Assembly (NCBI RefSeq): GCF_011745365.1
Contig: NW_024468911.1
Coordinates: 2,598,759 to 2,662,758, forward strand
Source: Cryphonectria parasitica EP155
Lineage: Eukaryota; Ascomycota; Sordariomycetes; Diaporthales; Cryphonectriaceae
Reading direction: 5' to 3'
DNA: 64,000 bases
The translations under genes and the position numbers were made by a program. Of the stretch, positions 1-9,847 are shown piece by piece. The first letter of the stretch is position 1, and each line of letters starts with the position of its first letter. Below the pieces are notes generated by a model that saw only the letters and a program-made list of their open reading frames with translations, made no database searches and was not told the DNA's origin.

Positions 1-373
1 TTCCCCATGGTCGTCGTGGGTAACAAGTGCGATCTGGAGGGCGAGCGGGAGGTCACCAGGCAAGGTACGTCGGTTATTTGGACGCTCCTTTTTCTCTGTT
101 TGCACAGCTCGTTGGCTGACTGGCTATTTTTCAGAGGGCGAGAACCTGGCGAGGTCGTTCGGATGCAAGTTCATCGAGACATCGGCGAAATCCCGAATCA
201 ACGTTGACAAGGCTTTCTACGACATCGTCCGCGAGATTCGACGGTACAACCGCGAGATGCAGGGCTACTCACAGGGTAGTGGCATGTCTAGCGGACCAGG
301 CGCCGTCAAGCCAATGGAGGTCAGCGACAACGATACTGAGGCCGGATGCTGCTCTAAGTGCGTGATAATGTGA
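1..373 (+). CDS. Ras-family small GTPase, C-terminal part (5' truncated by window)
   Basis: Membrane-anchored GTP/GDP switch; only the 3' end is present. Exons are 1-64 and 135-373, split by a 70-nt GT-AG intron (65-134). The reading frame opens at base 1 with the guanine-specificity motif VGNKCD (G4), followed after the intron by ETSAKS (G5). The tail ends [12 protein letters not shown] is a CAAX farnesylation box and the cysteines just before it are likely palmitoylation sites, so a plasma- or endomembrane location is expected. The body resembles the Ras (not Rho, Rab or Rap) branch and is closest in character to the Ras proteins that control growth and cAMP/MAPK signalling in Sordariomycetes. 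Which fungal paralogue it is (Ras1 or Ras2) cannot be settled without the N-terminal half. Confidence 0.9.
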   Translation, partial: SPWSSWVTSAIWRASGRSPGKVRRLFGRSFFSVCTARWLTGYFSEGENLARSFGCKFIETSAKSRINVDKAFYDIVREIRRYNREMQGYSQGSGMSSGPGAVKPMEVSDNDTEAGCCSKCVIM

Positions 374-1309
374 GAGGTGTTGGAACCGCAACGGGCGAGA
401 CCTCAAAAGAAGTCCGCCAAGTGCATGGCTTGGGATGAAGCTAGGCAAAAAGAGCCCCAGGTCTCCGCGACTCGACGGGCCGTCTTGGACGCCTAGATTT
501 TATACGACACATTTGCATCGATTGGGGGAGTCGAACTCTTTCTCTCCCGGATGATAAGGACGGACAACAGGGGCCTGCATTTCTGGGGGAGTTTGCGGTG
601 GATGTTCGGACTCTTTATGGACATGACCAGATCATGGCCTCGTTCTGATTGCCGCGCCTCTCTGACTTGCCAACCCCGAGGATTATGGACGCTTTACAGA
701 ACTTTTATTTACTACTACCCAGGGTTTTCTAGCAACCTTTTTCATTTTCTTTCTTCACCTTGGTCTTCAACTACCAGCATAATTTTTGACTTTTCTTGTC
801 TATGTCTCCTCGAATAGGTTCACGGCGTCCTGCGTGTGGTTGGTCGAAAGAGGAGGGTGAAAAACCCAACAATCTCATTTATACCCTTCGCAATGTTCAT
901 GCATGAGCATGTGGTGTGTTCTCACGTGATGCAATCGTCCCATGATGCTCGTCTGCATAAGAGTCGCAATGCATGGAGGCGAGGTTTGGTACATCCCCTT
1001 GCAATGCAGCATGAGCTGCACCTGCGGGAGACAAGCTCGCATCCGCGTCTCCAACCTTTTCTCTTCCCTCCGCCTTGAGACGCGTTTCAGAACTGGCCGC
1101 TTTCCCCAATCGGTGCCCTGTTATACCGGTGCTCTTTCATGGGCTCAAGTTGTCAAGTTTGGCGTGGTGTGGGGGCATGGACCCTTTGGGGGCCCATCTG
1201 ATGTGCGTGGTGGAGGTATCGACGAAGGAAGCTGGCCACGTTCTGTCTCAATCCATCTCTTTCCCCACAACATCCCCCTTCCCCTCCTTCTCCCCTCTTC
1301 CTAGCATTT
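374..1309. other. 3' flank of the Ras gene, no gene seen
   Basis: No supportable coding region. The interval should hold the Ras 3' UTR. It is of mixed composition with CATG-rich palindromic patches around 896-912 and a pyrimidine-rich run at about 1250-1305 that resembles a promoter leader but leads into no gene. Confidence 0.5.
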
Positions 1310-2650
1310 AGTCCTATACATTTTGGAAGGATGAGTCGACTCTGTCGGAGTTCTTGGAAACTGACTCGGAGGTCGTGCGATGGAACGTGTCGTGTGTTGG
1401 AGTCACTGTTGAGTTGTCAATCACTGGGTCTGGTGGAGAAATTATTTCTCATTGAACAGAAATCGGCCATCTTACGTTACTGACAAAGGACCTGGTCACT
1501 TGCTCGACCTTCTTTCTAATAGACAATAATAAATGTTGGTCTTCTAACATTACGACAAGCACTGCCGTCTTAAGACGCACCCAGTACGTGCTTATGTCTG
1601 TAACGTTCTTTTATTGGCTAGACCTGTTCCTATGTGATAACAAGAGCAGCCACAGAGAGTAACAGTTACGATATACTATAGATACTAGCTGATAGACTGT
1701 AGGACCTGTCACATTGTCGAAGTGATCATCATATTGTCAACTTATGCAAGGGTCTCGATAATATGCACTTCAATATTCTCTTCTGCACTCGTGGACATTG
1801 ACGATTTCTCAAAGTTTTGCAGTCAGGGCATTCGCACAATAGCAAGGAGTTGTGAACAGAGATGAATCAGAAAAAATAATAATACGTAGATCATGTGGTT
1901 TGAATAAGCGTTACTATACGCGCACGTCGCATGTGAAACTTGGCTTGATCGTCAAAGAAACGCTGAGCATTTTCTATCTAGAGTCAGGTGCAAAGGCTTA
2001 GGGATATTATCCTATCTCTGGTCTAAGTCGAACCTTGCCGGGATTAGAATAGCACTTCAGACTTGTTTTTGTAGATTGTAACGATTCTACTTTCATATGT
2101 GGGGTGTCTTTCTCAGGCCAGAATGCCAAAAGTGATTACACAACAGGGGAGCTGATGTGTACGAATTTTGAACTCACACTCAGTCTGAGTCGGGGTTCGG
2201 CAGTCTTCACTGAAAGCTTTAACTCTCTCATCATTGATAATTGAATCGAAATCTTGGTTTCCCGCCTATTAAGTAGATTTTTGATATTTTTTAGAGTTTA
2301 CTAAATGCTTCTTGGCTGACATTGGAAACGTTTGAGTATATGAATGTTAATCTTGTAGTATGCTGTAATACTACACTGTAGCGAGCCTCTCATTGTAGCT
2401 TATGAAACTATGAACCCATCAGATACTTATCTTCCCTCCAGACTAGGTACTAAAGTAACTAATGGCTGCATAATACCATCACTGTGAGAATGATGACTGA
2501 TCTTGCCTAGAAGGATCAGTTACAGCGGGCAGTAGAACCAGATTGTTGCAACAAAGCTGAACGCGGTCATGCCGAGACTGCTATCTGAGAATTTGGCAGG
2601 CATTCATCACCTGCTCCTGGAAGAAGTGAGTCTGAGCTTCACATTTGCCA
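1310..2650. other. AT-rich, stop-dense tract, possible RIP-degraded repeat
   Basis: No open frame of 60 codons exists on either strand here, whereas the other non-coding DNA in the window is full of chance frames. Hand-counted lines give about 35% GC (1501-1560) and 32% GC (2221-2280), well below the flanks. TpA steps are frequent, for example around 1660-1710. That is what repeat-induced point mutation (C to T at CpA) leaves behind in Pezizomycotina. I could not recognise the parent element, terminal repeats or a target-site duplication, so a naturally AT-rich spacer is the alternative. Confidence 0.4.
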
Positions 2651-3653
2651 AAACAGCGGTGGCGGTGTTAAACGGGTCCAATGCTGATCCATGGAGCCGG
2701 ACTTGGGAGGATTCTTGGCTTGTTGGCTAACAAGGCGAGGCGGCGCAGTGTTTTGCGGCCAGAAGGTTGTTGTAGAGGGCGAGCCGGATACTCGCAATCA
2801 GCTTACGGCAACACAAGACCGACATTTGAGCATTGTCAGGGAGGTTTTCTGCAACCGTTTGCTGATCCTGCTTTCCCGAGAGGCGCCAAGCAATCCGTCA
2901 TAAAGCGTCAGATACGTTGGAACAAGAACACCAACACGAGCAAGATAAGCAGACTTGATTGTAACTGGAGGCTCGGCGTCTCTTGTCTCATTGATCTGGC
3001 CAAAACCTCCCTTTCTGTATCCTTGGCTCAATTATTGCCTTCCGTGCTCGGCAGGACCTGCCTGTGCCTTGGACGGGACAATTGAGACAGTATAAGGGAA
3101 CCGAGATTCCTCCAACGTGCCACGAGCGTCATGTGCAAGTCTTCCAGACGAGAATTGTTGTCATATGTGTAGCGTTCAATGGAAAGTGTGAAGTTTTGCC
3201 ACATGAAGTTCGAGGCATCCTGTACTACATCAGCTCAGCTACTCTAGGTTAGCCTTAGGAAACGTTTTATTCGTCAGGGACCTATATATTCCAGGCGTGC
3301 CTTGCTCGTAGCCTCGTTAATTAGTGTATATAGTACAGCAGTCATGGTCAGTACTGAAGTTGAAAGGAGGTCAACGGGCAGTGCCATTGGCATTTCGGGC
3401 CGGGACCGAGTCGGCACAGGGCAGTCGCCATCGCCGGCGCCGGCAAATCAAGTATAGCCCCCTGAATTGCCCCGCTGAATTTGGTCCCATGCAGGGACTT
3501 TATTCTTACTGATATATAGAGGGCGTAGTACCTAATAAGAATAAAGTGGCGGGAGGAATCTAATTCCAGTCGGCTGTATTTCCATTCTACATTCCACACC
3601 TTTCACCTCCTCGACCTCGGGCATCGTGACCATTCTCGTACTATCGCGTCAAC
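2651..3653. other. Upstream region of the isomerase gene
   Basis: No gene supported. Composition returns to about 50% GC. The last 60 bases before the IDI1 start are pyrimidine-rich (tttcacctcctcgacctcgg from 3601), typical of a fungal 5' leader. Confidence 0.45.
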
Positions 3654-4596
<943 letters not shown>

Positions 4597-6099
4597 ACGC
4601 ACTACATTTGAATTCGTTCCGCTTTGATCCCGGCTGAAAATAGACGTAATGGCAAACGATAGGGAGCGCGCACTGGTTTCTTCACTTCGAGCATGAGACG
4701 TGCCTCAGGTTCACCAGCAAGATATCCCCCTCCCCAAGCAGTTAGGAAAGCTGGCAATTGCCTACCTTTTCAAGTCACCGCTAATAGACCAATTGGAAAG
4801 GAGGCTGCCGCTCTGCATGGACCCGAGACCTAAACTTTGTGGCACTCACTTGTGCAAGAGCCTGTGCCAGCTGGCATGACCTGCATGTGGTACATTTGTT
4901 GCGTCTCCTTGCCGTCACCGCCCAGGCTTGTCAGGCGTATCTTGGTTGGGGAAAAAGCAACAGGCCGGCCGAAGGATGAGCACGAGACCTCCGCTGCATG
5001 TAATTGATTGGGCATGGCTTGCGTGGTGTCGAGCGATTTGCGCCTATAATTACCCAGCACAGCAGCCAGCACAGCGTCACACAGGCACTTCTGTCATATT
5101 TGTGGATTCAACTTCCTAGGCGTGCTAGGTAATACTGTCTCAAGATAGTCGCCCTGTCCAGGAGGTCACTCATCGCCTTTTGACTTTATCTCCTGCCAAC
5201 TGGAACCGTGCTCCACTGGCCTACTCCAAAGGCCCATTTTTCTCTCTCTTGTCTGGGCCTGGGATGCAGCAGATACGGCTGGCGGCCGCATGGACTCCGG
5301 CAAAACCGGCTCACTCGGAAGGTCTCACCCCTGCGGCTTACCGTGATGGCATCCTCCAATGGATCTTTCCTATTCAAGACGGTTACAAGCGAGCATCCTG
5401 GACCTCCCGTGGCACGGTGATCTCAGCAATATCCCGGCACCATGGCGAGATGGCGTAGTTCGGAGTGGAACCGAAACCTTAGCAGACGGCGCCTATTTAA
5501 CCCTCCCTAGCACTCCCGCCCCTCCCCATCGGCCTATTTGTTTTCTCCCTTCTCCAAGTGTGTCTTATATCATCTCTTCGGGATTCAGGACATCTTAGTA
5601 TACACTCTTACCTTGCATGCCATCCAAATAAATAACCCAGAGCCTTATCCTCTGTACGGAGCTGTTCCTCCACGGACTATCCTGCATTGCATAACATCCC
5701 TTGGCTTCCCAGCAGCTCAACTACTCATCATCATCCCGTTCAACAACATCACTACATCACTAGCATTCAGAACAGCAACAAGCAAACAAACAAGCCTCTT
5801 GCGATTTTGACCGGTAGCCCCGAGTTACTTCAACCTCACCTCTATACCCTACAGACCCATTTGAGGATTTCTTCGTCAATCCTACGCCTTGATGTCTGTT
5901 GATAAACGCACCTCACTTTACTGCCTTGATCACCCCTCTCGCTTTATGCCCGTCTCGAGGTCCCAACTCTCGAAAGACCACACGGGCGACAGTAACCTAA
6001 ATAAACGCAGCAGTACTTAAATTTGGAACAGGTGAGCAGTCATCCCTTTTTGGGAGGGAGAAGACTATGTCAAGAGGCAAGTCAACGTGATGGCTGACC
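4597..6099. other. Spacer and leader between IDI1 and the acetyltransferase gene
   Basis: No gene supported. After the IDI1 3' end the sequence is unremarkable until about 5490, where a TATA-like ctatttaac (5491-5499) is followed by some 450 bases of pyrimidine- and A-rich sequence resembling a transcribed 5' leader of the downstream gene. Confidence 0.45.
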
Positions 6100-6999
6100 A
6101 TGCCTCCGAGCAGACTGCCCAGCATGGCGAACGTAAGCAATTCTACCGTGACATACGTCGAGCTGAAGCACTCGCTCGTGCCCAAGAAGTGGGGCGAGGC
6201 GGTTCGGGTCATCAACATGACAGAGTGCAAGGAGGTCGGCCTCTCGCTGGCGCACGCCTTTGCGGCGGACGACCTGTCCTACTACCTGCTCAACTCGGAG
6301 GACATGGACAACTTGTCGCAGGAGGAGAAGTGGCGGCTGCACGTCGATATCTTCAATTATCTCGTCGCCGCCCATTGCCTCCGCGGGGAGGTCCACGTCA
6401 TCGGTCCCGAGTATGAGGGGGTTGCCCTCTGGATGCCGCCGGGCTGCGACATGGACGACTGGTGGACCACGCTTCGGAGCGGCATGTGGCGCCTCTACTT
6501 CCAGCTTTCCGCCGAGGGCAGGGCGCGCTACTACAATGAGCTCATGCCGCTCCTGCACGACACCAAGTTGGAGGTCCTCGGCGAGCGAGACAGCAATGCC
6601 TACTACCTCGTGTATCTGGGAACTAAACCCCATGCCCGTGGTCGTGGCTATGCCCGCAGGCTCCTCCAGACCATGATTGAGAGAGTACGTGTTTGTCACA
6701 AACAAATTGTGCACCTGGAATTATTCTATTAACGTTCTTCTTCCTCCCCAACTCTGCAGGCTGATGCAGAGAACAGGCCTGTTTACCTTGAGTCGAGTTC
6801 CCTGGCCAACAACGCCTACTACGAAAAGTTTGGCTTCGTGGTTAAGAAGGAGATCTTCCTCAAGCGTGGACCTGCGCCGGTCCAGCTGTCGATTATGGTC
6901 CGTGAGCCTCAGCCCGCCCCCTCCAAGTTTGCTAACAGCGCCCCCGCCCCCATCAATGGCCTCAAGTCTAAGGCGACCGCCGCCATCAAGATGGTGTAG
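6100..6999 (+). CDS. GNAT-family N-acetyltransferase
   Basis: Predicted acetyl-CoA-dependent transferase of unknown substrate. Exons 6100-6684 and 6760-6999 (intron 75 nt, GT-AG, phase 0) give 274 residues. The acetyl-CoA pyrophosphate-binding motif A is visible as HARGRGYARRLL near residues 178-190, directly before the intron. Motif B follows after it (PVYLESS, then NNAYYEKFGF), the usual order for GNAT proteins. The N-terminal 170 residues with conserved tryptophans resemble fungal GNAT proteins annotated only by domain. The C-terminal tail is Ala/Pro/Lys-rich and probably disordered. The start is uncertain: ATG 6124 would shorten the protein by 8 residues, and an out-of-frame ATG at 6090 lies just upstream. 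Confidence 0.85.
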
Positions 7000-7871
7000 G
7001 AGAGCAGCCTGTGGAAAGAGAGGGGGAGCGGGGAGGTCTTCCGTCTGTCAAACCCTGGGCCCTTTGCCGGCGGGAGGTGGTCTATCCGCCAAAAGCCAGC
7101 GGGGAGAATCCGTGGTTCAGACAGAGGAAGAAGAAGAAGAAAAAGGTGTGGTGGCTGCTGGATCACCGTCGGATCCTTGACAGTGAGTGGCACGGCTGGG
7201 CATCGGCCGACGGTGCCTGGCCTGCTGTAGCTCGTCTTGTTCCTTGATGCGTGCTTCTCAGTGTGACGTGTGTGCAATTTGTGTGTCTATGTGTTGTGTC
7301 TGATTCCCGTCTTTTTCTTTTCTGGTCGTGTCGCCGTGGTACAACAATGAGTGAGACATCGATCATGCTTCTGGGAGATTTTGCACCACTTTACTGCAGA
7401 ATCTCAGGTGTCGGCGGAGGTTTCAACAACCATCGCATGAGCCTTCCTTCGTGGGATATAAGGAAGGAGGGGGGGGGGGAGAGGAGAGAGCGGGAGAGCT
7501 ATTCTATTTTGTTTTGGGCGCGCGCGAGATCTTGCACTATTTACTGCAACATCTCAAGCATCGTGAGAGGTTTCAACAACCATCACAGGTCTTGCTTCGC
7601 TAACAGTCATTACCGGCAACGTTTTTATAGCACTCAATAAGCCTTTGTAGGCTATTTTGTTTTGATTTCGTTACCTTCACATACGAAACAGTCCCAGTCC
7701 TTACCTCACAGGAATCATTATCAATGACAATATGAAAGAAGAAGAGGCAATTTCCTGCCTTTACAAAAACAAAAACGCCGTCCAGACCACCAAGATATGC
7801 CAGAACTGGTAGAACGTGAACTTTCCATGACCTCCCGTGACAACATCAAAGCCAAGATGAGCATTTCCTGA
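7000..7871. other. Convergent spacer between acetyltransferase and RFA2 genes
   Basis: Holds the 3' ends of two convergent genes and no coding region. Contains a run of 11 G (7469-7479) and a diverged direct duplication with 150-bp period, listed separately. Confidence 0.5.
7377..7600. repeat. Diverged direct duplication, period 150 bp
   Basis: Copies at about 7377-7451 and 7528-7600 share roughly 80% identity by eye over some 70 bases, including an exact 18-mer (gaggtttcaacaaccatc) at 7417-7434 and again at 7567-7584, exactly 150 bases apart. The DNA between them is low-complexity purine plus a CG-alternating patch. No coding potential or terminal repeats seen. Confidence 0.8.
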
Positions 7872-8906
7872 TCAATACTCAAGTATTGCCCACGTCTCGT
7901 CATCGACCGTAGTGTACACCAGGCCCTGAGAAAGCAACTCATCCGCCGCGCCCAAGATGTCTCGGGTCGCCAGCCCCGTACTGCTCGCGATGAGGTTCAG
8001 GTGCACACCCTCATTTCCGCCCGGGGTGTTGGCAAGGAACTGATACATCTTCCTCGAATTTGGCCCGCAGGCGCCCAACTTGGCCGTCTCCTCACTCTTT
8101 GCGTTCTGCCCGCCATACTGGTCCACAAACATGCCATCACCGGCGCCTGCATTGCCGTCGGCGCCATTCATCTTCCCATTTTGCCCGTCGGCATCCAGTG
8201 GGCCCTTGGTGTAGTATAGATGCACGTAGGTGGCCTCCAGCTGGTGGTAGGTGACCTCGTTGTAGTTGTCGACGCCGCGGATGAAGTGAGCACCGATGTG
8301 GCGCTTGCCGTTGAAGGACTTGAGGCGCCCCCATACGCGAACGTATTGGTCTAGCTCGTACTTGGGGTCTGCATCCTCCTGCTTGTCGGCGTCGACCCAC
8401 TTCTTGACGTCGATGGTGCCTGTGCCGTCGTCCAGACGGTACGTGATGTTGGTCGGCTGCGGGTTGATGGAGCGCACCTGCCCGACAATGGTCACCTGTG
8501 TGATTTGGTGGCCGTCGATCTGGAAGTCGGCGCCTGGGTAGGCCTCCTCGAGGTCGAGCAGCTGCTTGATGGTCACAGGGCGGAGAGACTCGTCGGCAAA
8601 GCCCTGCAAGAAAGAACGTGTCAGTTTACTGATCATGCCAGAAATGCGCAAGAGAGTCGAGGAAAGGGGAAAGGGCGTTGGTATTGTGGTGACGCTCGTG
8701 ATGGTGATGGTGGGGAGCAGCACGTACCTTCTGTCCGCCCTGAGCACCTTGACTACCTGGCTGGGACCCGCCATAGACAAAGCCTCCTCCGTCCTCGCCG
8801 CCTTGAGCGCCGTAAGAGGTCTTGCTAAAACCGCCGTATGAGGCTGCTATGATTGTCAGTGCGAGGAATACAAATTTGGGAATGGAAGTGGTTCATTCAT
8901 ACTCAT
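7872..8906 (-). CDS. RFA2: Replication protein A 32-kDa subunit
   Basis: Middle subunit of the heterotrimeric single-strand DNA-binding complex used in replication, repair and checkpoint signalling in the nucleus. Exons, in coding order, are 8906-8903 (four bases only: ATG plus one), 8846-8728 and 8603-7872; the joins are in phase and give 284 residues, close to the family norm. The N-terminus is Gly/Ser-rich (YGGFSK, GGEDGGGFVYGG), corresponding to the phosphorylated tail. The OB fold runs from about residue 45 to 165 (VTIVGQVRSI, YRLDDGTGTIDVKKW, YVRVWGRLKSF). The C-terminal winged helix covers about 215-284 and ends in the family's typical hydrophobic tail. An MluI-type cell-cycle box lies about 115 bases upstream of the start. 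Identity is secure; the 4-nt first exon rests on phase and the MTASYGG start. Confidence 0.93.
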
Positions 8907-9020
8907 GATGAATCTAGGATGGAGGAATATCAAGAAAAGGGGGCGGGGCAAGAAGAGTGGTTGTGTCGATGCTTGGTGGGTGTTGATATTGGGAAGAAAG
9001 AAAGATTGGCGGGGTGCCGA

Positions 9021-9049
9021 AGACGCGTCTTGAAATCTGGATGACGCGA
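9021..9049. promoter_or_regulatory. MluI cell-cycle box (MCB-like) upstream of RFA2
   Basis: ACGCGT at 9023-9028 sits inside a perfect 10-bp palindrome (agacgcgtct, 9021-9030), with a second near-match ACGCGA at 9044-9049. ACGCGT is the binding site of the MBF (Mbp1-Swi6) factor that drives G1/S genes, including RPA subunits, in yeasts. Position, about 115 bases from the RFA2 start, and target function agree; binding in this organism is inferred. Confidence 0.5.
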
Positions 9050-9178
9050 CCTGGGGGAAGACCACTTTACATTTGGAGACTTAGTGGCAGGGGTGCCTAG
9101 GATACTGTAGTGGCACCGTGTGTGAGCCGAGCCACCCGCCTGCCACTCTGCCACTGTAGCGAGCGACCCTGAGGGGGG

Positions 9179-9184
9179 CCTCGG
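9179..9184. promoter_or_regulatory. CCTCGG hexamer (FarA/CTF1-type site), distal
   Basis: Exact CCTCGG in the RFA2-Lon divergent region. CCTCGG/CCGAGG is the core bound by the fatty-acid regulators FarA/FarB of Aspergillus and CTF1 of Fusarium, which induce peroxisomal genes. Single hexamers occur by chance. Confidence 0.3.
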
Positions 9185-9570
9185 AGCCTCTAGCGATGCT
9201 CTCCCGCAGGCAGTTGAAAGGCATGGCCACCACGGACATCAACATGTACCAGGGTAAATATTGCTGGCCAGTACTTCTAATGCATGAATGTTCAAGTTGT
9301 TGCTGAAAGCAGAGAGAATCATTTTACCTTTGCAAATTGCATTTTGACACACACACACACCCACGCACCTCAGCTCAGTTTACACAAGTCCTTTTGGTGA
9401 CCAAGGCATTGAAAAGGTGTCTTGAGACCGGGGGTCGGGGGGGGGGGGGGAAGAGATGTTGTTTAAGACGAGAGAGATTCGATGGTATTCTATGCGGCAT
9501 GTGGCGAGGACAGTGAGGTGACATGCGTCTACACCAGGGAGGAGAAGGGGGCCGCCGCGGAATAGTTTAG

Positions 9571-9576
9571 CCTCGG
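9571..9576. promoter_or_regulatory. CCTCGG hexamer (FarA/CTF1-type site), proximal to Lon
   Basis: Second exact CCTCGG, 272 bases upstream of the start codon of the peroxisomal Lon gene, a plausible target of fatty-acid regulators. Function is inferred from motif and target. Confidence 0.4.
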
Positions 9577-9847
9577 CTCACGGCCAACCACACCCTCACT
9601 GTACTAGTACTCTCCAGCATGCATGCATAGTACTTAAACTGAGTACGCTTAGCTTATCAAGAGAACCTCAGGCTGTTTCCTCCACATCAGCCACCATCAC
9701 CCAATTCCATTCTAATTTCCAGTACCTACACCACCTTTTCCATTCTACATTTCATCCGCAGTTCTCGGACCACCTGCACACTTGTTTCACCCTTCACTTT
9801 CTCAGACCCATCTCTTTATACGACGGACAGCCGTCATCGTCATCACC

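Larger units (their letters stand above)
8907..9847. other. Divergent promoter region of RFA2 and peroxisomal Lon
   Basis: Shared upstream region of two divergent genes. It contains an MCB-like box near the RFA2 side, two CCTCGG hexamers, an (AC)n run at 9348-9361, 14 consecutive G at 9437-9450, a CATGCATGC palindromic patch at 9619-9628 and a CATAGTAC motif at 9626-9633. The last 180 bases before the Lon start are pyrimidine-rich leader. Confidence 0.6.

Noticed and set aside
500..545. GAGTCGAACTC resembling the T arm of a tRNA on the minus strand
   Set aside because: The stem around the loop does not pair over five bases and no other arms are present.
6087..6416. 109-codon + frame overlapping the start of the acetyltransferase gene
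   Set aside because: Out of frame with the conserved protein; arginine/glycine-rich shadow. Its ATG at 6090 was kept only as a note on start choice.
9782..9847. Possible N-terminal extension of peroxisomal Lon (basic, presequence-like)
   Set aside because: The extended frame begins with TTG and contains no ATG before 9848, so it is 5' leader. Dual mitochondrial targeting is not supported.
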